DNA from: Endomychus coccineus
Taxonomy: Eukaryota; Arthropoda; Insecta; Coleoptera; Endomychidae
DNA length: 64,000 nucleotides
Direction of reading: 5' to 3'
NCBI GenBank assembly: GCA_958510875.1
Contig: OY294067.1
Span: forward strand, 233,769,771-233,833,770
The notes below the pieces were generated by a model. The model did not search any database. It was not told the DNA's origin and saw nothing but the letters and a program-made list of their open reading frames with translations. Positions 55,946-64,000 of this stretch are shown piece by piece. Position 1 is the first letter of the stretch. Each line of letters starts with the position of its first letter. The position numbers and the translations under genes are program-made.

Positions 55946-55990
55946 AGAGAGTTTGAAGATGACACGCTAGTGTCGAAACTAAAGTCATGA
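55946..55990 (+). ncRNA. hammerhead-like motif of a fourth PLE end (PLE D)
   Basis: Plus strand: UUGAAGA, U, GACAC-GCUA-GUGUC (perfect stem II), GAAAC, UAAA, GUC. C3 is replaced by U and stem I is poorly formed. About 60 following bases (GTGATAAAAACAAAGTA...) resemble the sequence beyond the motif in PLE A, so it is a pLTR relic of the PLE A family, with its coding strand on the plus side; no coding part is seen upstream. Confidence 0.5.
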
Positions 55991-56058
55991 TTGGTTTCTA
56001 TAATGAATGTGATAAAAACAAAGTAAAAGTGTTTCATTTCATTATATCAATACAATAT

Positions 56059-57190
56059 TTATAAATTATTCAGTATTATTGAAGTGATCGTTGTCGAACT
56101 TATTTTTAATTGGATTAACTGACTGTGCACACACAATTTCTTCGGTTTTAATCTGCCCTGATAACTGGATCTCTGTCGCCCAAAGGACATTCTTCTTGCC
56201 ATGCGCTGGGAAGATTCTAATAAATTAGAGTCGGATAAAGCGTAAAAAAGACAAGGGTTATTTCTTCTTATGTGTAGTACGCAGCAATTTTTTATGTTGA
56301 GTGGTATTAGCCATTCTGAACACCATTCATCAATACGGTCAAAATCTCGTTGTATAATGTTGTTTTGTTCAAGAAAGGGATTTTTATACAGTTTGGAATC
56401 ATCAGCACAGGATGAGATTATGGAACGCACTGTTTTCTGCGGGACGCCACTCAATACTTGTTGTTTAGCTGAGAGTTTTCTTCCAGCCTTCACTCCAAAA
56501 CTACTGCCAGTAAGGAATATTCCAATTCTTGAAATTTCATTTCTTATTCCAAAATGTTCTAATTTACTGAAAAGACTCTTGGTACTCTGTTAAATGCAAT
56601 CGAAAAGTCCAGGTAGATCACATCAACGGGAGCTCTAGCATCAAAAAACTTGGTTCAATATTTACACACGGTAACATGTTGTTCAGAACTGAGCGTCCTA
56701 TGATGAAGCCTTTTTGTTTTTCAGGAATAACTCTATGTTGCAGTGGAAATTGTAATAACTTATGAAGAATAAGTTTTTCAGAAATTCTGGCAACAAGCAG
56801 AAGAATACTAATGTGGCAGTAATTATGAGCATCGAGTTCGTTGCTTAAAACAGGGGTTACTGTTGCACACAGTCGTCTGGGAGAGTGCTGCTTTGGAATG
56901 AATAGTAGATAATTGAATATAATAGATGACTCAGACTGGATGCACATCCTTTTAGCATTTAGCGGGGAGTCCATTTAATCAGAAAAACGTTGCTGGTTTT
57001 ACTTTTCTGAATATGACTCCGATATTAGAAACACTGAATTTGATGTCTTGGAAGCTATGGTTGAACCTGGTTATTGTTGGATGGTAGGAACCAGTCCAAT
57101 AGGTCCATCAGTAAAGATATTAGCAAACGATACCGCCGTTTCGATTTCACAGAGGATAAAAAGCGTATAGCAATTGATTTAGTGACTCCC
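56059..57190 (-). pseudogene. non-LTR reverse transcriptase, broken
   Basis: Minus-strand blocks in order: a pre-RT segment ETAVSFANIFTDGPIG (about 57150-57100); RT start with PVLSNELDAHNYCHISILLL and ARISEKLILHKLLQFPLQHR (56885-56745), EKQKGFIIGRSVLNNML; block A ARAPVDVIYLDFSIAFNRV (56640-56584); VLSGVPQ (block B, 56455-56430) and SSCADDSKLYK (block C; Tyr of YADD changed to Cys, 56415-56385), then RDFDRIDEWCSEWLIPLNIK. The part between blocks B and C is shortened. Frames change at least twice. A Jockey/CR1-like fossil that could not catalyse synthesis. Confidence 0.8.
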
Positions 57191-57511
57191 CACATTTTTT
57201 AAGGAAAAATAGGTTTCAGATACTGCTGCGGTTGGAACATATAGTAGGAACAGGAAAAATATTGGATAGGATTTAGAAGCCGCCAATGGAAGACGTTAAG
57301 ATATACTCTACGTTACATTGAAACTTGATTCAAATAGCCTACATAATGATTTTAATACTCCGTGTTTTATGCTGACATCTGTTGCCAGGTTGACTTTTGA
57401 AACTATTCACACTATTATATAACCTTGTTTTATACTGACACCTGCTGTTGAGAAAATAACGATTCATGGGACAAACAATGTTTTGAAATAATGAATTGGA
57501 ACATGTTCAAA
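57191..57511. other. unassigned sequence
   Basis: A repeated phrase (TATACTGACACCTGCTGTTG / TATGCTGACATCTGTTGCC) occurs near 57368 and 57431, possibly part of the terminal region of the adjacent Crypton. No coding motif. Confidence 0.35.
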
Positions 57512-58728
57512 TTAATTTTTGGAGTAAAAGTTACAATTGTTATAGTTAATTATTTGGGAATTGTTCCTTTCGATTGCAGCAGAAGGAATCCCATCTGATG
57601 AAAGATTTGATACTTCTGATTCTGTTCTGTGAAGATTTTGATTGGCGGCAGATTCATGATTGCCCTCTCTAAGATTTTGAATAAGTTTTAAATGATGTTC
57701 TGCATCTAGTTGTAAATATGGTTTTAAGGAGTGTGCACTCGAATGTCCCGTAATTTTGATTAACTCTTGTTCATTAACTCCTTTTTTGGCCAATGATGAA
57801 ATGGCCGATGCTCTATGGGAATGGTTTGTTATTTTGGACTTTTTTGTGCTAATTCCAATATTATCTGCTGATGTTGTTGTCCATTTCGATATTGAATTTA
57901 TTCCTACAGGCATGTTTTTTCACCAAATTCCTCTTTCTTAATTTGGATGTGTAGCCAAAAAAAGTCTGTCAGTTGTTACGTTTGGATTTGTCGATCTTTT
58001 TTCCATGAGTTTAAGGTATAAGCGAACAGGACATGAATCTACGTTTTCTTTATTTCTCACTAACCATTTACTATTCGATAAGTTTTTCGAACCACCTTGG
58101 GAAGTTTTGGAGAATATTGGGTTATATTCCATCCGACCAGTGAAGTTTTCCAGAAGATCATATTCTTTTGGAAAATAATGAATTGAGCAATTAGCTGCCT
58201 CATTGCCTCTCCAAGCCAATTCGAAGGAGCATATATAGAAAAATTTCTTTTGCGACCCATCTGGCTTATCGTCATTGTAACAGTTGACCATTCTCAAAAA
58301 CTGTTCGGTCGAAAAAGCTTTAGAACTTGATTTCCTTCTTTCTGGTAAAGTTTGCAACATTTTGCGCTTTGAATCCCTGGCCAGACGAGCTGATTTGAAA
58401 ATTAAACCTTGGAATGGATCGATCATTCTATCATATTCCTTGAAAAACTTTTCTTAAATCATCTGGTATTTCATAAAGACTTTACAGAGGATTCTTTATA
58501 ATCTTCTCCGTTTTTTTTCTTCATATTGAAAGCATAATCCTCTAATATTTCTGCTAATCTTTCTGGAGTCGTTTCTCTATCTAAGGTATTGTTTCAGTTT
58601 AGAAGAAATTCCATGAACTGGTTCCATACAGATGTCCTAGTTCTTCTTGTGTTGAAAGGCACTAGTTTGGCAATTTCACTATGTATTTCTTTCGACGAAA
58701 TATTTCCAAATCTATCTTGGAGGCTCAT
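57512..58728 (-). pseudogene. Crypton tyrosine recombinase, broken
   Basis: Cryptons insert by a tyrosine recombinase (YR). The minus strand has an ATG at 58726-58728 and, with interruptions, about 405 codons: an N-terminal domain (MSLQDRFGNISSKEIHSEIA, LEDYAFNMKKKNGEDYKESS), then the YR: ELAWRGNEA (first Arg, near 58210), NHSHRASAISSLA (HxxR, near 57815), ITGHSS (GH, 57743-57748) and LKPYLQ (nucleophile Tyr, 57716-57718). Two stops lie in frame between LFLATHPN and MPVGI; a TGA/TAG-rich stretch and a frameshift interrupt the N-terminal part (58440-58610). The Ser/Asn-rich C-terminal tail reaches 57512. The DUF3504/ZMYM-related YR family is closest. Confidence 0.8.
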
Positions 58729-59419
58729 TTTTGGAATTCCCCAATCTACTTTTTGACACGTATTGCGCTATTTGACAAATAAGTATTCATCATAGATTAA
58801 CTAAACGTTGTTTGTTTTCTTTATGGTATCCATTTCTCAAGCTATCTATGAAAGTGAGAAATGTCAAAGTATTATCGATGAAATAATAACTTGCTAAGTT
58901 TTGCCGGTTTGAATGTTTTATCGGTGTGAAACGAGAGTTGCTATGGAAACTTTCTCACTAAAAATGGAATTAGTGAAATAGTCATTGTGATTTTCAATAA
59001 AATTATCTTTTGAAAATAAAATTGCTAAGTAACACATTCTGTTAATTCATATCATTTCACGGATACAAATGATGCAATCATTATTTGAAGCTAAGAACAT
59101 CACATAAATAATCCTTATTTGTAAAGTTATAACTGCAATAACCGTCAACAGTTTGAATAAAATTTGTACTATTAATTAATCTATTTTTTTGTTGACGCAG
59201 CATTTGTTAAGGAAATCTTACAAATCAATAGTGTATTATTGTATTGAAAGTATTGTAACCTTCATTTATTCTGACAGTTCAACTCATAGAGAACATAACG
59301 GGTCAAATATGAATAATTGTAGGAACAGAAGATATATTGAAATTGATTTGTAACACAATAATGAAAGACTTTAGATTACTATATATTACGTATAGTGAGG
59401 GGAATAAAAAATCAATGAC
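58729..59419. other. unassigned sequence including a dispersed repeat
   Basis: 59178-59290 resembles 18528-18640 (same orientation). The remainder shows no feature; any 5' flank of the Crypton would be here but no boundary is visible. Confidence 0.45.
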
Positions 59420-59900
59420 GCTTCTAGTGAAGCTTTACCAATTACCGTAGGCGTTCCCCAGGGAACGATTATTGTATCAATTTTATTCCTCTTATATATA
59501 TGAATGGCATATTGAAAATACCTAATATTAATACTAACATGACATATTATACGAACGATACAGTATTGTTCTTTATAGGCGACTCTGGGAAACTGCGAAA
59601 ACGACGAAGGTAACCTCCAAGTTCGCTCTCAAGTCTCAACGTAACGAAAACAAAATTCGTAGCCTTTTTGACATCGAAGAAATACCAACCAACAAAAGAA
59701 AACATCCACATACTTCAATCCCACTGTGGCAACCCCTGTCCTACCATACAGAAAACACAATAACATTGAATATCTAGAAGTAATGATTTATCAATATTTA
59801 CAATGGGACATGCATATCCATTATACTGTGAATATGCTAATTGAAAAATATCAAAGATCTAGGAATCGCTAGCCGATTCTAATATTAGATATGGCATAAC
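59420..59900 (+). pseudogene. decayed non-LTR RT (blocks B to E)
   Basis: Across frames: LPITVGVPQGTIIVSILFLL (block B, about 59433-59495), MTYYTNDTVLFFIGD (block C, YADD changed to YTND, about 59538-59585), VTKTKF-type stretch, then NIEYLEVMIYQYLQWDMHIH (block D/E, about 59763-59825). Resembles the RT at 9.17 kb. Frameshifts and the lost catalytic Asp make it inactive. Confidence 0.7.
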
Positions 59901-62900
59901 GACATGGAGAGGGTTGAGCAAAATACATGTACATAATTTGGTGATTATGTAGTGTACTTATAAGAATCATTTCGAGAAAAGAAGAGGTACTCCTGCGAAG
60001 CCATCTACAACGAAACGGTTCATTTGAAGTACGAAAGAATATTGTGCTACTTACCAGTAGGTGATGATATCTTCGGCGATCCACTTGAACCATAACCATG
60101 ATCACAATGCCCAAATGAATGCTGATAATCAAGATACAGCCATGCCATTATGAAAAAAAAGATCACACTCAAAGTTTTTTGTTCTACTTTGGTCCTAAGC
60201 TTGTCGTCAAACAGCTGCACGCACACATCAAGAATATCACAAGTAAAAATAAGCTGAACAAGAACTCAACGCCTATGTTGTTACAAATTTTCACTAAATT
60301 GAAGATATTTTCTAATATTATTTCCTTGAGCACAGTCGCTTCTTACTTCTTTCAGTTCATATCATCATGTTATTAACGGTTCATTTTTTCTCCAAATATA
60401 ACTGAAATTGATAAATTAATGCACTATAGATGAGTTTCACACACTCTGGTGACTCATCCGAATATATTATTATGCAGTCTTGTTAAAAGTAACCTGGATA
60501 AACTAAACATTTTTCGAAATACGTATTTAGATTTCTCCGTATTATTATATTTACTCTGCATTCAATTTCAAATTATTCATTAGGCATTTTTTATTGCGTT
60601 CAATTCCTACAGGCAATTTAATAATAATTGAATTGAAATCAATAGCAATATCGTATTGACAGTGATGATGATGACACTGATATTTTTATAAATTATTGAT
60701 GCTGGAAGATAATAAATGTTTGATACAAACCGTATGAAATAATCTCAATATAGACGTTGACTTATTTTTTATTTCGCAAGCTACCTACGATTCATTCGGT
60801 TTGTAATCTCCCTTGCAAGGTTATAGATTTTGATCCAATGTTTTACGAGTTGATGAATGTTTGAGATGTAACAAAGTTCTTTCTGTTGTCCTTCGATTCT
60901 AAATCGTCTCCCTGCGCTGGTGGTCTCGATTGAGATTTGTACCATGGACCTAGCTCCTATTGTCAATGCATTCTAAACTTGACGGCAAGGACCGCACTGC
61001 TGTACGCACAAGCTCTTCTAGCCTGAACACCGACATTCTAAAAGGGGATATGAAATGGTAAATGAAACAAGTCATAAATAATGAACGATTTATTTTATTG
61101 CAGCTTCAACACACGATGGGGTAAATTGTAAATATAAATATGAAATAGGTACATTGTTTCAACTGCATGATATGTCTGAAGAAAGAAATAGTTAAATTAA
61201 TCGTGTGTGTACGTGTGGTGTAAATTTATAATATAATGAATGCTAAAATTTCCATTTAATTATATTCTGTTCTGTATATTCCGAATGAACCAACTGAACT
61301 GAAGTCATTCAAATTTCAATTCAGTTTTCTTCAAACTGTATTTATTGTAGCTTCGAAAGAATACAATCTCTAGTTATTTTGGGTGAAATTCATCAATCAT
61401 AATCAACCTAGTTAATTTGGAATACGGAAATTCGATGTAGATGAGGATGTCGAATTGTCTTCGTCATAGTATATAATTTTGATTTATTATCTATTAATTT
61501 ATAATACAGTACTTTCAATGCAGATTTATATGATGATTCAAATCAAATAATTTCATTGTTGCAAAGAGCATTTTATAGAATCGGATGGAATTATAGTGCT
61601 TGCACCACTATCAATACGAAAGTTACTTTAATCACCCGGATAGAACATTTTTCACAGATGTCGACATAAAACAGAAATGTGTACGCATAAAAGAGACCAC
61701 TATTGACATAAACAAACTCCGTATTCGTTCAGAAAAAGCTTGTGTGTCGTCCAAACTCAATTTCATGGAGATCTATGTCGTATCCCGCACTTGGATGCTC
61801 GGGAAAAAACAAGATATGTTGCTGTTCCTTGCATCAGAAAGTCACAATTTTATACTCATTCAGCTGAGACTAAGGTTTCAATTTTCTAAATAACAAGATA
61901 TTTACTCCATACTTGCTACAGACAAACTCATGTATTTTTCGTTCTTTGAATCTGACTACATACTACTAATCATTTGAATAAGTGTATCTATAAACTATAT
62001 TCCAATATATCAGAAGCATATTTTACCAATGTTCAGAAGAAGTTCGCGCACTTCATAGTTCATGAATTTAATATGCTTTTAGTTTTCTAGTATGGGCCCG
62101 AATTCGTGGAAAGTGTCACTGTTGCATCTGATACATGACGTAGATGATACCTAGCCACAATATTATTGATAAAATGAAGATTAATGAATAGAAATAGATT
62201 TTAATTGATAATAATTCATTATAAACTAGTGAAATTAACTTTCAATACTTATTTTATTTAAGTTTGATGAAAGTTGCTCTATGACCATGCTACTATGTTC
62301 ATCATAGTTATTTATACAGAATGTTCTGCCTAAAACGCACAAAAGAGGTATTTTGAGTTCAAATGATGAAATCTGAATATTTGACTTCCACTTAATTATA
62401 CACGGCCATAATCGATTATGTGCTGCTCAATGAAATTATTTTTTAGATGGTAGCGCTCCCTATTAAGTAGTAAGTGGACATCAACTTCGTTATTGTGAAC
62501 AGAGGAACATCTATTTTATATTGCGTTTCTAGATTCCTCATGGTTTATAAAATGACTATCATCAGCCTTCCCCATACCTAAGTAATAGTGGTTGTCAAAA
62601 TATTATATCTTTTGAAATTTTTGAGTTTGAAGCTTCTTCTTCAAAAATTAGTCGGTAATTTTCGTATGTTTTGAAATCCTTGACAAGATTCAGGGATAAA
62701 AAACATGCCCTTTTTTTTAGGTGCTGTGGTAAAACAATTAAAAGTCCCCACATTTAATGGAAACGTTTGGGCAATTTCAAGTACTCATAACTCATTTCTT
62801 CCAAATGGGATTTTTTCTCTTTCACTAAATGAAGGAGAATTTAATTCAGCATAGAGCTGTATGAATGTTCTCCCTATACCTGTCTTTGATAGTTTTGATG

Positions 62901-64000
62901 AAATTGTGTTGACATTGAGGGAAATTCATTCTCCGAAAGTTGGCCATGCAAATGAGAAATGTGATGATTTTCTGCTCTATATTGGGTTATTGTGTAGGTT
63001 GATGAGAAGTTACAAAATATGAACAATCAAAGATGTTCAAACGATATATAATGAATTTCCTCCAATGTCAATGAAAAGTTTTCATAACTTGGAAACTATC
63101 AAACATATGTAAGTATTGAGAACATCGATACAGATCGATGTGAAAAAATTGAGTTATGATGAGTACTTGAACCTCTCCAAAATTTGGGTGATATTTCATG
63201 GTTTTTCCTTAATAATAAACAAGTACACCAAAAGAAAGATCGATCTTTATTCTTGCTAACACTCGAAGACGATTTCAAAATATTCAAAAATGACAAAGTT
63301 ATTGATTTTTAGAGAGGAAAGTTCAAACTAAAAAATTTTCGAAAAAAAATTGAATATTTCGAAAATGATTAGACCTAGGTGGAGGGAAACTAATGGAGAT
63401 CATTCCAAAAAGCCATCAGGAATCTAAAAGCGAAATAGTTTCAGGTTTGAAAATATGAAGTAGGTGTCCATTTCCGGTATGACCGAAATTATTTTCACTG
63501 AGCGGCAAATAATCGGTTATGAGAGCAAATATTGCAGATTGGTATCATCATCAGAATTCAGTATACTTGTAATGTGCATTTTAAACGGAACACGCTTTAT
63601 ACTAAAGGCGTAATGAGGGTTATTATAGGCCGCATCGTTCGATGCGGTAGCCATGTGTTGTAGCTAAAGAGCATCAAATGTCTACGACTCCTTTTATTAT
63701 TATTTATATTCAAGATTTTATGTACGGTCGTATTTCGAAACAAATACGAATGTAACTTCTATGACATTTTCAGACTGCTATATGAAAAGCCCGCCGTGCG
63801 GGCCGTGAAGTATATTTTATGGCCCGATCTTACAGAGAAAAGAGTGTTTTAACATCAAATATGTTTGTTAATGAAATGAAAATGTATTCATGTTACAGTT
63901 TTGATGCATGTTAGAGTTTCGATATTAAAAATATTTGTGAATGGAATAAAACTTTTCATTTTTTATACCAGGATATCAAAAATTATCTTGCTCAAGGGTG
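59901..64000. other. unassigned sequence
   Basis: No supported gene in 4.1 kb. Frames at 60119-60376 and 61600-61893 (+) are unrecognised. At about 62722-62780 (+) VVKQLKVPTFNGNVWAIS vaguely recalls the start of BEL/Pao gag, with an open-looking stretch to about 63010, too weak to call. GC-rich hairpins occur at 63630-63647 and 63789-63803. Confidence 0.4.
63630..63647. repeat. perfect GC-rich hairpin
   Basis: CCGCATCG-TT-CGATGCGG in an AT-rich background; a second hairpin, GCCCG-CCGTG-CGGGC, lies at 63789-63803. Their role is unknown; they might be ends of an unrecognised element. Confidence 0.6.

Noticed and set aside
61600..61893. 97-codon open frame
   Set aside because: No recognisable domain and no neighbouring exon or TE context; kept only as unassigned.
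62700..63010. BEL/Pao gag-like start (VPTFNGNVWAIS)
   Set aside because: One short phrase only; no zinc knuckle, protease or RT follows, so the assignment is too weak.
1..64000. tRNA, rRNA and other standard RNA genes
   Set aside because: I looked for the conserved tRNA B-box phrase GTTCGAATC-type and rRNA cores and saw no convincing example; a covariance scan would be needed to exclude them.

Overview
The window is eukaryotic, AT-rich and almost wholly made of transposable-element (TE) debris. The TE families (Copia, Penelope-like elements, several non-LTR clades, mariner/DUF4817, pogo/Tigger, hAT of the ZMYM1-like type, Crypton), an initiator-tRNA half-molecule primer site and a short CCTAA-type repeat point to an insect, possibly a beetle. 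The species is not determinable by eye. I could not support a single intact host gene, tRNA or rRNA. Every recognisable protein is TE-derived, and nearly all carry stops, frameshifts or truncations.

Layout. 0-5 kb: a non-LTR 3' end, a Penelope-like element (PLE A) with a GIY-YIG domain and a hammerhead-ribozyme-like 3' motif, and an RT fossil. 5.5-7.8 kb: a non-LTR element with endonuclease and RT tail, split by a 0.9 kb near-palindromic TA-flanked MITE. 8.8-10.8 kb: a Jockey-type C-terminus, then the best-preserved RT in the window, ending in an (ACTT)n tail. 11.4-12.8 kb: a non-LTR 3' end interrupted by PLE B, with a 15-bp target duplication and hammerhead motifs at both ends in inverted orientation. 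12.9-13.5 kb: another RT tail. 15.6-18.4 kb: two large palindromes sharing an internal module. 19.9-23.5 kb: a decayed hAT (ZMYM1-like) with about 160-bp inverted repeats and an internal foldback. 26.1-26.9 kb: a TE-associated pseudogene. 29.36-33.84 kb: a nearly full-length Copia element on the minus strand, with 174-bp LTRs, 5-bp target duplication, primer site and polypurine tract, inserted in a minisatellite. 36.6-37.6 kb: 5' end of a DUF4817 mariner-type transposon. 38.6-39.3 kb: a non-LTR RNase H/3' end with an inverted duplication. 41.5-43.2 kb: a non-LTR 3' end, a Tigger fossil and a tandem pair of hairpin repeats. 45.7-46.6 kb: a mariner N-terminus near a perfect 24-nt palindrome. 51.5-52.9 kb: two RT fragments. 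54.1-56.0 kb: two more PLE ends with hammerhead motifs. 56.1-57.2 kb: RT fossil. 57.5-58.7 kb: a Crypton tyrosine recombinase with a readable catalytic set but nonsense mutations. 59.4-59.9 kb: RT fossil. The rest is unassigned AT-rich sequence.

The genes do not form a pathway; the window is a layered record of insertions. The most interesting signals are the hammerhead-like motifs in four PLE copies, the paired palindromes with a shared module, the Copia copy whose LTRs look young while its reading frame is broken, and the Crypton.
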